A stretch of DNA of 42,740 bases from a virus, in the IMG/VR virus record IMGVR_UViG_3300020470_000041, positions 1 to 42,740 of that record. One strand, given 5' to 3'. A model generated the notes under the pieces. It was not told where the DNA came from. It worked only from the letters and a program-made list of their open reading frames with translations, and made no database searches. Of this stretch, positions 34,601-41,598 are shown in pieces (the stretch's first letter is position 1; each line of letters starts with the position of its first letter). Both the position numbers and the translations under genes were made by a program.

Positions 34601-37600
34601 GCGACTTTGTAACAGTTAACTCTTATGACGAGAAACTTTATTCTGATGCAATACCATTTGTTGGTGGTATTCCTGGCGCAGACATTATTGACTTAAGACC
34701 AAGGGCAACTTCTGCTGCAGCTGGTTTCTCTCCTTTTGAGTTTAATGCAAGAGTATTTGATCCATTTACTTCATCTTCTACTCATGTAGTTGCTAAGGAT
34801 AAGTCATTTAATCTTACTTACGATTATTATCTTGGTAGAATAGACAAACTATATCTAACCAAGGATGGAATATTTACCTTGGCACAAGGTATTCCTGCAC
34901 TTGAACCAAAACTTCCTAACCCTATAGAAAATGCGTTGGAAGTTGCAACAGTAACTCTACCTCCATATGTTTATGATGCAAGTCAGGTTAAGTTACGTTT
35001 AGCAAATTATAAGAGATATCGAATGAAGGATATCTCCATAATTGAGAATAGACTTAAAAATATTGAGTACTATACTGCATTGTCACTTCTTGAAAGTGAA
35101 ACTGCAAATATGTCTTTAAGGGATCCACAAACTAACCTTGATAGATTTAAGGCTGGATTCTTTGTAGATAACTTTAAATCTGTTGTTGCTGGTGATGTAA
35201 CCAATAAACAGTACAGAGCAAGTGTTGATTCTATTGAGGGTAGATTAAGACCACAACACTACACCACATCTATTGACCTATTGCTTGGATCTGAAGCGAT
35301 TGTTGGTGCTGCAATTACATCTTCTCCATCTGCTGACTATAGATTCGTTACAGACCTTGGAGATGCTAATGTCAAGAGGATTGGTGACGTTGTATGTTTG
35401 GATTACACGGATACTTCTTATCTTGAGAATAAGTTTGCAACAAGAATTGAGAACGTAAACCCATTTGCTGTTGTTAACTGGATTGGTCAGATTGAATTAA
35501 ATCCAGGCACAGATACATGGATTGAGACAAGAAGAAGTTCTGCAACATATGATATTGAAGGATCCTACAATGGATTCATGGGTATGACTGGTGCAGATAG
35601 TAACACTGGTTTATCTCCAATTGATTGGGGTTCATGGGAAACAACATGGACTGGATCAAGTGTATCTACTGGTCCTTCTGTATTCAGTGATACTACAACG
35701 ACTATGACTGGTACAACTACCAGAAGAGGTCAATATGGAGAAGGTGGTCGTCATGGTGTTCCAATTACCACAACTACCCATTTCACTGATAGAACTATTA
35801 ATTTCAGGGAACAAACAACTACAACTACTTCTAATCAATCAAGGTCAGGTATTCAGTTTAGAGTTGGTGAAAGATTTGATACTACAAGTCTTGGTGACAA
35901 GGTAGTTTCAACTGAAGTTGTTGCTACAATGAGATCAAGGAATATTGAATTTGTTTGTAGGAGACTTAAGCCTAACACAAGATTGTATCCATTCTTTGAT
36001 AACATTGATATGAGTAAGTACGTTGTACCTAAACTCATTGAAATAGAAATGATTAGTGGTACATTTGGACCTGGCGAAACTGTAGAAGGAAGTCGTCCAA
36101 ATACCAATGCTGATGCAATTAGATTCAGATTAGCAAATCAGAATCATAAGTATGGTCCTTATAACAATCCAACACAGACATATAAAGAGAATCCTTATTC
36201 TCCTGCAAATGCAATATCTTCAGCATATTCATCTACAAGTACACTACTGAACGTTGATACTGCTGCTCTTGAGTTACAAGCTGCATCTGGTTTCTATGGT
36301 TATATAACCAAAGATATGAAACTGATTGGTCAGTCGAGTGGTGCTATTGCACAAGTTAAGGATATTAGATTAATAACAGATAAGGCTGGAGTTCTTCTTG
36401 GATCTCTATACTTACCTGATCCTACTGTTCCTGCTGCACCATCATTTAGTACTGGTACTAAGACATTTACTTTAACAACCAGTGCTGTTAACTCCACAAT
36501 TTCTGGATTCACTGATAGTTCTGCTGAAGCAAACTTCACTTCTTCTGGTACTCTTCAAAATATTGAAGCAAGTACTTTGAGAATGAGAAATGCTGATGTT
36601 CAAAGAGTTCCACATTCAGACTCCAGAACAATCACAAGTAGTTCCAGTAGATTGGTTACTGATGTTAACTTTAATAACAGATCTACCAGTCAGACAAGAT
36701 GGGTTGACCCTCTTGCACAATCATTTGAAGTACCAGATATCAATGGTGTTTATCTAACTAAGTGTGATATATTCTTTAGTGCAAAGGATACAAAACAACT
36801 ACCAGTTACACTTCAAGTAAGAACATTACAAACTGGTTTACCTACTCAGGAAATTCTTCCATTTGGTGAAGTTATTTTGGATCCAGATGATGTTGTTCTT
36901 TCTCAGGATGGTTCTAAGGCAACTACATTTACATTCCCATCTCCTGTATATCTTGAAGGTGGTGGTGAGTATTGCTTAGTTCTCCTTTCTGCATCTAATG
37001 AATATTATGTCTTTATCTCCAGAATGGGTGAAGAAGACATTACCACGGTTAATTCTGCTGACTCTGAGAAGATTATTGTTTCTTCCCAACCACTACTTGG
37101 TTCACTATTTAAGTCACAGAACGGTGCTACATGGGATCCAAGTCAGTTAGAGGATCTTAAGTTCAATCTATACAGAGCAGATTTCACATCTGAAGTTGGT
37201 AGAGTTAATTTCTACAATCCAGATCTTGAAGTAGGAAACAGACAGATCGTTTCTCTTGCTCTCGATCCAATTGATATGGTTGCAAGCAACACTATTGTTG
37301 GTTTAGGTAAGAGTCTTACAACTGCTGAAGTTTCTGGACTTACTGAAGGTACTACAATCTATCAGGAAAATAATCCAAACTTTAGTGCAAATCTAAGTAA
37401 AGTTCTTGGTGCAATTGGAATAGGAAGTGATCTATTATTGACCAATGTTGGTACTGGATTTACAAACTCTTCCATTGTTTATAATAATGTCCCATTAATT
37501 TCACAAATTGGTAAGGGATCTGGAGCAGAAATAAGTCTCCATGTTAATAATAGAGTTGCAGTTGCTGCTACGGTATCTATTGGTGGTACTGGATATTCTG

Positions 37601-39210
37601 CTGGTGATGTAATGACAATTGATTATTCCAAGACAGATAGTTTTGGTAAGGATCTTAGATTGTCAATTCCTAATAATGTTGGTGTTATTAGTGCATTTAA
37701 TACGATCCTAATTGATCAAATTCAGGGTCAACCTAAAGTTGATGCTTCATCTTCCATTGTTTATGTTGGAGGTGGTAATACCAATACTGTTAATGGTGGA
37801 TCTATTAAGTATCTCCAGAGTGTATCGGATGGATTACACTTCAGAGTAAGACATAGTAATCATGGTATGTATTCTAACCTTGATCAAGTTGAACTATTTG
37901 GTGTTGAGTCTGATGTTAAGGCTGAGAAGATAACTGCTGCTTTTGATTCTTCAAGTACTGCTGATATCTCAGTTTCTTCTGTTGGTATCTTTACCTCATT
38001 TGAAAATCTACCAGTAGATAGTTCTAACCCAGGCTATATTAAACTTGGAAACGAAGTTCTTAAGTACACTGGTGTAAGTACTTCTAATGGTACTGTGACA
38101 GGTATTACAAGATCAATTGATTCTACTAAGGCGGGAGATTATAACGTAAATGACATTCTTCACAAGTATGAATTGAACGGTGTATCTCTAAGAAGAATTA
38201 ATACTACTCACAAGTTCTCTGAAACGGATCTTTCTCAGTATCCAATAGATGTTGACCATTATTGGGTTAAGGTTGGTGTTTCTTCTCGTGGTGTTGATAG
38301 ATCTGCAAGTAATGCTAATTCATTCCCAGAATTGTATTGGAGAGAAACTAAGTCTGGTGGTAGTTACGATCAACAGTATGTACAGGTTGGTGTTCCATTC
38401 GGACCTCAAGCAACACAGAACATTCCATTCAATTTAATTAGACCAAACGTTGGTACTTTGATACCAGATGGTACTAATATTGAAGCTAAGGTTAGAACCT
38501 TTAGTGGTAATAGTCCTGATGGTAATATGGATTCCTATGTTGACATGGGATATGAAGCTGTTTCTTTGAATAGTAATAACACTTTAAATTCACCAAGACT
38601 TATTGGTTCTAAGATAAACGAACTTAATAGATTGACTGACTTCCCAGGCAGAAAGTCATTCACAATGCAATTCTTCATGAGTACTCTTGACAGTAAAGTC
38701 ACTCCAATGATTGATTTGGATAGAGTTAATATTATTACAACAATGGATAGAATTAACTCCAAGATTACTGATTATGCATCAGATCAGAGAGTAAATTCTT
38801 TGGACTCAGATCCAAGTGCTGCAATTTATCTTTCTAAGGTTGTTAACTTAGAGAAGGCTGCAGATGCATTGACAGTTATGTTTGATGCATACAGACACCC
38901 AACCAATGATATTAGGGTTCTGTATAGAATATTCAGGGTTGATGCTCCACCACAGTATCAATTATTTGAACTATTCCCTGGCTTCGATAACTTAGATTCT
39001 GTTGGTAATATTATCAATAAGGCTAAGAATAGTGGAAGACCAGACAGAAGAATTTTGGCTTCTACAACTGAAAATGATTATAAGGAATATAAGTTTACAC
39101 GAGGAAATCTTCCACAGTTTAACGGATTCCAAATTAAAATTGTCATGAGTGGAACTAACTATGCTTACGTTCCTAAGATTCGTGATCTGAGAGCTATTGC
39201 ATCCATTTAA
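31699..39210 (+). CDS. Giant tail/baseplate structural protein, DUF4815-type (2503 aa)
   Basis: The N-terminus (FKPGLPIQSRELTTLQSILQ, about 27-46; then FGKHFFKEGAVVVPGQLAYE) is the DUF4815 signature found in tail proteins of marine T4-like phages. A Thr-rich linker (about 1330-1385) separates the middle from a conserved block, DPLAQSFEVPDINGVYLTKC at about 1668 followed by LGSLFKSQNGATW. This block occurs in cyanophage baseplate or tail structural proteins. Further on come GxGY modules, an LGNEVLKYTG surface module and a conserved end (QIKIVMSGTNYAYVPKIRDL). By position it may fill the gp9/gp10 role (fibre attachment), which is inference. The next gene overlaps its stop by one base (TAATG). 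Confidence 0.85.
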   Translation: MPQNTNLNSSPYFDDFSDTKNYQRVLFKPGLPIQSRELTTLQSILQNQVEKFGKHFFKEGAVVVPGQLAYESEYTCVQIDDTHLGIPVSLYLDALKGKKIKGETSGVTAKVEGYITNRTSTKGAYTLYIKYQSSSDNDFSRQIFADGENLLVQEDVTYSLSSIRSGSSFGTTLISNSTATGSAAKIAEGVYFIRGFFVTVSAATVILDQYTNKPSYRIGLLIKEELVTASNTDNDLYDNARGFSNFAAPGADRFKITTTLVKKALTDFNDENFIELMRVKDGEIIRFVKESNYNLIRDELARRTYDESGNYYIKPFPVVAKESLNNRIGNNGSYYSNQLTQQGNKPVESLMCLSVGPGKAYVRGYEVETLNTTTVDLPKTRDTSKIINESIPFSVGRQIELDNVYGSPDVGISTTSYVKLYNKRTATPGQANGLQIGVARMYDMKLKNIAYSGSDTVFESSLYDVQTFTYLNLNTAVTTLQVPQYIEGRSSNAAGYLYESVSGRNQLILYQTVGEFQEGEEIWANGTAISRSITRVDDYGMQDVFQFVGTGSTFTADPRLTIGSLIAPTATQFTVTTGSGGVSTVTSPNANFSQVGLATGNILSYSVAGNSTPSYAAIKSITSVEIVVEPTTTVSGVCTGTLPTANATTSDLFKATLEVQNNSKAYLFSELSKPNVASVDLNGADIIFRKSYAITVANNAYSGTLESDSNLTLEPFDEEDYNLSFTNSGTVEPLNNQKLTTSGRTITLSNLNTNAGPAVLTVTWKKVNVKPKNKIFKRCSTTTITTSAKSSSGIGATTTNNGLTYSNIFGTRVEDRRISLGVPDVAYVLSILESSSTSNPQLPTLVLTNLNTNILNTVVGESIVGKDSGASAVLVDTNSTNEVKFVHQNENSFQVGEEILFEESNVVADVLAFVPGDKDIRNNFEFDPGQRLDYCDFSALVRRPGTEAPTRRLTIIYNNFVIENSDPGDFVTVNSYDEKLYSDAIPFVGGIPGADIIDLRPRATSAAAGFSPFEFNARVFDPFTSSSTHVVAKDKSFNLTYDYYLGRIDKLYLTKDGIFTLAQGIPALEPKLPNPIENALEVATVTLPPYVYDASQVKLRLANYKRYRMKDISIIENRLKNIEYYTALSLLESETANMSLRDPQTNLDRFKAGFFVDNFKSVVAGDVTNKQYRASVDSIEGRLRPQHYTTSIDLLLGSEAIVGAAITSSPSADYRFVTDLGDANVKRIGDVVCLDYTDTSYLENKFATRIENVNPFAVVNWIGQIELNPGTDTWIETRRSSATYDIEGSYNGFMGMTGADSNTGLSPIDWGSWETTWTGSSVSTGPSVFSDTTTTMTGTTTRRGQYGEGGRHGVPITTTTHFTDRTINFREQTTTTTSNQSRSGIQFRVGERFDTTSLGDKVVSTEVVATMRSRNIEFVCRRLKPNTRLYPFFDNIDMSKYVVPKLIEIEMISGTFGPGETVEGSRPNTNADAIRFRLANQNHKYGPYNNPTQTYKENPYSPANAISSAYSSTSTLLNVDTAALELQAASGFYGYITKDMKLIGQSSGAIAQVKDIRLITDKAGVLLGSLYLPDPTVPAAPSFSTGTKTFTLTTSAVNSTISGFTDSSAEANFTSSGTLQNIEASTLRMRNADVQRVPHSDSRTITSSSSRLVTDVNFNNRSTSQTRWVDPLAQSFEVPDINGVYLTKCDIFFSAKDTKQLPVTLQVRTLQTGLPTQEILPFGEVILDPDDVVLSQDGSKATTFTFPSPVYLEGGGEYCLVLLSASNEYYVFISRMGEEDITTVNSADSEKIIVSSQPLLGSLFKSQNGATWDPSQLEDLKFNLYRADFTSEVGRVNFYNPDLEVGNRQIVSLALDPIDMVASNTIVGLGKSLTTAEVSGLTEGTTIYQENNPNFSANLSKVLGAIGIGSDLLLTNVGTGFTNSSIVYNNVPLISQIGKGSGAEISLHVNNRVAVAATVSIGGTGYSAGDVMTIDYSKTDSFGKDLRLSIPNNVGVISAFNTILIDQIQGQPKVDASSSIVYVGGGNTNTVNGGSIKYLQSVSDGLHFRVRHSNHGMYSNLDQVELFGVESDVKAEKITAAFDSSSTADISVSSVGIFTSFENLPVDSSNPGYIKLGNEVLKYTGVSTSNGTVTGITRSIDSTKAGDYNVNDILHKYELNGVSLRRINTTHKFSETDLSQYPIDVDHYWVKVGVSSRGVDRSASNANSFPELYWRETKSGGSYDQQYVQVGVPFGPQATQNIPFNLIRPNVGTLIPDGTNIEAKVRTFSGNSPDGNMDSYVDMGYEAVSLNSNNTLNSPRLIGSKINELNRLTDFPGRKSFTMQFFMSTLDSKVTPMIDLDRVNIITTMDRINSKITDYASDQRVNSLDSDPSAAIYLSKVVNLEKAADALTVMFDAYRHPTNDIRVLYRIFRVDAPPQYQLFELFPGFDNLDSVGNIINKAKNSGRPDRRILASTTENDYKEYKFTRGNLPQFNGFQIKIVMSGTNYAYVPKIRDLRAIASI
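35690..35850 (+). repeat. Thr-rich low-complexity linker in the 2503-residue protein
   Basis: Runs of ACA/ACT/ACC codons encode several stretches such as DTTTTMTGTTTRR, TTTTHF and QTTTTTSNQS. The segment probably forms a flexible link between the N-terminal DUF4815 part and the conserved DPLAQSF block. Confidence 0.6.
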
Positions 39211-39437
39211 TGAATAAAGTTAAAGTAAAAGATAGTGCCTCCCTGTATAGGGACACTGATACTGGGGCAATTATTAATTGTTCAGATAGTGAATATAACT
39301 CTTATTTGATAGAGAAGAATCGGAAACTAAATGAGGTTGCTGATTTGGAAACTCAGAAAAAAGACATTGATAATTTAAAAAATGAAATTAATGAAGTCAA
39401 AGACCTATTGAGTCAGGTCTTGAATAAATTGTCATAA
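39210..39437 (+). CDS. Small coiled-coil phage protein (75 aa)
   Basis: The protein begins MNKVKVKDSASLYRDTDTGA followed by IINCSDSEYNSYLIEK, a pattern of small T4-like cyanophage proteins, in which a Arg-Asp-x-x-Thr-Gly-Ala-Ile turn precedes a helix. Residues about 40-75 (ADLETQKKDIDNLKNEINEV KDLL...) form a strong heptad coiled coil. It is likely a small structural or assembly protein. Its ATG overlaps the stop of the giant upstream gene. Its stop lies in CATAAATA, the next late-promoter-like element. Function not established. Confidence 0.8.
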   Translation: MNKVKVKDSASLYRDTDTGAIINCSDSEYNSYLIEKNRKLNEVADLETQKKDIDNLKNEINEVKDLLSQVLNKLS

Positions 39438-39440
39438 ATA
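39433..39440 (+). promoter_or_regulatory. Late-promoter-like element (CATAAATA)
   Basis: CATAAATA matches the late consensus at seven of eight bases and contains the TAA stop of the coiled-coil gene. It lies 22 bases before the ATG at 39463, the same distance as at 18407. Confidence 0.6.
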
Positions 39441-39462
39441 ACTAAAATTCTACTTTTGACAG

Positions 39463-39795
39463 ATGACAGCAAGAAATGTCAATATAGTTTTGGATCAAGG
39501 CGTAGATTTTGAAGCGACTTTTACTATTAAGAATAATAATAATTCTTCTTTGAACTTAACTGGTTATACTGCCGAATCTAAGATTAAAAAACATCCTGAA
39601 GCTACTAAGTTTAATGCTTTTGCTGTATCTTTTCCTGATAGAGTAAATGGTGTCGTAAAGGTTTCTCTTGCTAGCACAATTACTTCCACAATAGAAGGTG
39701 GGAGATATGTGTATGATGTTGTCTTAACTTCTCCCAATGCATATAAGACAAGACCTATTCAGGGTAATGTCTTAGTAATACCTGGCGTATCATAA
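39463..39795 (+). CDS. Ig-like baseplate/tail protein (110 aa, BppU N-domain-like)
   Basis: The sequence QGVDFEATFTIKNNNNSSLN (about 12-31), LTGYTAESKIKKHP (32-45) and GGRYVYDVVLTSPNAYKTRP (79-98) follows the pattern of a small beta-sandwich domain, with a Gln-Gly-x-Asp-Phe start and a Gly-Arg-Tyr-x-Tyr-Asp-Val strand. Such domains occur at the N-terminus of baseplate upper proteins and as stand-alone proteins beside fibre genes in cyanophages. It probably serves as a connector in the tail tip (inference). It lies behind a late-promoter-like element and overlaps the next start (TAATG). Confidence 0.75.
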   Translation: MTARNVNIVLDQGVDFEATFTIKNNNNSSLNLTGYTAESKIKKHPEATKFNAFAVSFPDRVNGVVKVSLASTITSTIEGGRYVYDVVLTSPNAYKTRPIQGNVLVIPGVS

Positions 39796-40469
39796 TGGCA
39801 GATTACTTAGTCACCCTAAATCAACCAGGCAATTACAATGTCGGAGTTGATTATGAAATTCCTTCAAAGTCCATACAATATGGTAATATTGTACTGGATG
39901 GTCTTAGTGGATTTAATGGTATAGGTAAAACTTTTTCGTTATCTGATCAAGGAGCTCCATATAATCCCAATAATAACCAACAGATTCTTGTAACTAAGAA
40001 TGGATTATTACTTGATCCTGCTTCTGATTACAACATCTCAGGTGATAAGGTTGTATTTACTACAGCTCCTGACGCTTCTGATGATGTATTCATGATTGCT
40101 CTGGCTGCGGCTGCAGATCTTACCAGAACTGTAAATTATGTAATTGATAGTGGAAGTACTCCAATGATTGCTGGTGATAAAGGTAAACTCACCATTGATG
40201 TTAGTGGAGTAATTGAATCTGTAAAGGTACTATGTGATCAAACTGGAGATATCGTATTTGACATCTCTAAATGTACTTTTGCTCAATATCCTAATTTTTC
40301 CAGTATTACCAATGGACAGAGGATACAATTACAATCTTCAGATAAATACTTTGATGATGTCCTAAATAATTGGGTGACTACAATAGTCGCTGGTGATATT
40401 CTCAATTTTAATGTCGTCAGCGTAACTGGCATTAGAAGGCTATTAGTCTCTCTAAAATTAAAATTATAA
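39795..40469 (+). CDS. Fibre-like virion structural protein (224 aa)
   Basis: Two beta-rich parts can be seen. The N-terminal one (FSLSDQGAPYNPNNNQQILV, TKNGLLLDPASDYNISGDKV, VFTTAPDASDDVFMIAL; about 46-102) resembles the NG-hairpin domain that recurs in phage fibre connectors. The C-terminal one (DQTGDIVFDISKC..., then WVTTIVAGDILNFNVVSVTG, about 148-213) matches a small module found at the ends of cyanophage structural proteins. The role is likely fibre or fibre adaptor. Its start overlaps the preceding stop, and its own stop lies inside the late promoter TATAAATA (40465-40472). Confidence 0.75.
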   Translation: MADYLVTLNQPGNYNVGVDYEIPSKSIQYGNIVLDGLSGFNGIGKTFSLSDQGAPYNPNNNQQILVTKNGLLLDPASDYNISGDKVVFTTAPDASDDVFMIALAAAADLTRTVNYVIDSGSTPMIAGDKGKLTIDVSGVIESVKVLCDQTGDIVFDISKCTFAQYPNFSSITNGQRIQLQSSDKYFDDVLNNWVTTIVAGDILNFNVVSVTGIRRLLVSLKLKL

Positions 40470-40472
40470 ATA
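40465..40472 (+). promoter_or_regulatory. Perfect T4-type late promoter TATAAATA
   Basis: TATAAATA matches the late consensus at every base, contains the TAA stop of the preceding gene, and lies 43 bases before the ATG at 40516. A TTCCAGAGGTAG stretch close to that ATG provides the ribosome binding site (AGAGG). Confidence 0.8.
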
Positions 40473-40515
40473 CATTATAGTTCTTAACGTCTAACCCTTC
40501 CAGAGGTAGTTCTCA

Positions 40516-41523
40516 ATGGCATTACTCGTTCCTAATATTGGTGAAATTGAATCGCTACGTTATCTGATCGCTCAGAATAACTTTGTTGCTGACTTAGAAG
40601 ATAACTCACCACGAAACCTTGTACTGAAACTCTTTACAAGTAACACTACTCCTGCTGAGGCGGACGTACCTACAGCTGCTGCGTACTTTGAACCATACAT
40701 TGACGGTAACGTTAATGGTTACGGTACTACTGCAAATACTGGTTATCCTAACTGTGTTAACAACAGAGGAGACCAAGATTACGACCAACAGTATGGAATA
40801 CTGTTAAACGGATCAAGATGGGTTATTAAGAACGTTGGTAGTGGTACAACAGCCACATACCCAGAACAGACTTTCACCTTCACTGGACCTGCCGGTAACA
40901 TTTACGGATATTATGTTACTCGTGCAAATAACATGCCTGTATCTGTACAGGGTGTTGTACACGGTGCAAGTGTTGGTATTGGAACTACAGTTACTAAGGG
41001 TAACAACACAGACCCATGTATCGGAGTTGTTGGTAACTCTTACTTCACTATTGACCCACAGGTTAGTATCAACGATTTAACACTTGGTCAGTATGTTGCA
41101 GGTAACGCAGGTGTCCAGACAGGAACACGAATTATAGGTATTGACCGAGCGTTGCAAGTTGTATACCTCGACAAACCTCTTATTGATAACATTCAGGTTG
41201 CTACCGACCCAAGTATTACATTTAGTTTCGGTAAGATTTCCTTCACTAATCACGGTTTACGTCGTGGAGACATTGTATACGTCAATGCAGGTGCTGGTAA
41301 CACAACTCTTGAGTCTAATGTTTATACCGTCTTCGATGTACCTAACGCAGATGAGTTTGTAACAACTCCATCAATGACTGCTACATCCAACGGTGTACTC
41401 GGACTGAATACTGCTACACTATACTCCAGTATAATGTACGCTGAGAGATTTACAAACGGTCCTTACAACATTCAGAACAACGGTGACCAAATTAAGATCA
41501 CTCTGAACGTCGCACTCGACTAA
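40516..41523 (+). CDS. Virion structural protein with high-expression codon use (335 aa)
   Basis: The N-terminus MALLVPNIGEIESLRYLIAQ followed by LVLKLFTSNTTPAEAD is a pattern of cyanophage virion proteins (MALLVPNxGE...L-x-L-x-x-x-N-x-TP). The core TYPEQTFTFTGPAGNIYGYY (about 114-133) and the end YAERFTNGPYNIQNNGDQIK complete it. Between them about 130 residues (GTTVTKGNNTDPCIGVVGNS and onward) with a CIGVVG strand look like an inserted beta domain. Codons for Asn, Asp, Phe and Tyr end in C far more often than in the upstream genes, which suggests high expression. A good ribosome binding site, its own late promoter and a terminator behind it make a single-gene unit. The role in the virion is not established. 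Confidence 0.8.
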   Translation: MALLVPNIGEIESLRYLIAQNNFVADLEDNSPRNLVLKLFTSNTTPAEADVPTAAAYFEPYIDGNVNGYGTTANTGYPNCVNNRGDQDYDQQYGILLNGSRWVIKNVGSGTTATYPEQTFTFTGPAGNIYGYYVTRANNMPVSVQGVVHGASVGIGTTVTKGNNTDPCIGVVGNSYFTIDPQVSINDLTLGQYVAGNAGVQTGTRIIGIDRALQVVYLDKPLIDNIQVATDPSITFSFGKISFTNHGLRRGDIVYVNAGAGNTTLESNVYTVFDVPNADEFVTTPSMTATSNGVLGLNTATLYSSIMYAERFTNGPYNIQNNGDQIKITLNVALD

Positions 41524-41531
41524 TAGAAACA

Positions 41532-41538
41532 CTAAATA
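41532..41538 (+). promoter_or_regulatory. CTAAATA late-promoter-like core before a terminator
   Basis: CTAAATA matches the core of the other late elements. It lies 10 bases upstream of a terminator, so a transcript starting here would meet the hairpin almost at once. It is a weak candidate. Confidence 0.3.
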
Positions 41539-41548
41539 TCAATATGTG

Positions 41549-41580
41549 GGGTCTACTTTATATCAAAGTGGGCCCTTTTT
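41549..41580 (+). terminator. Intrinsic terminator after the 335-residue structural protein gene
   Basis: An 11-bp stem (41549-41559 pairs with 41565-41575; all pairs Watson-Crick except two G-U) with loop ATATC is followed by five T residues. It follows the stop at 41523 by about 25 bases and is a textbook rho-independent terminator. Confidence 0.9.
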
Positions 41581-41598
41581 AATTATCGGGGGTAGATT

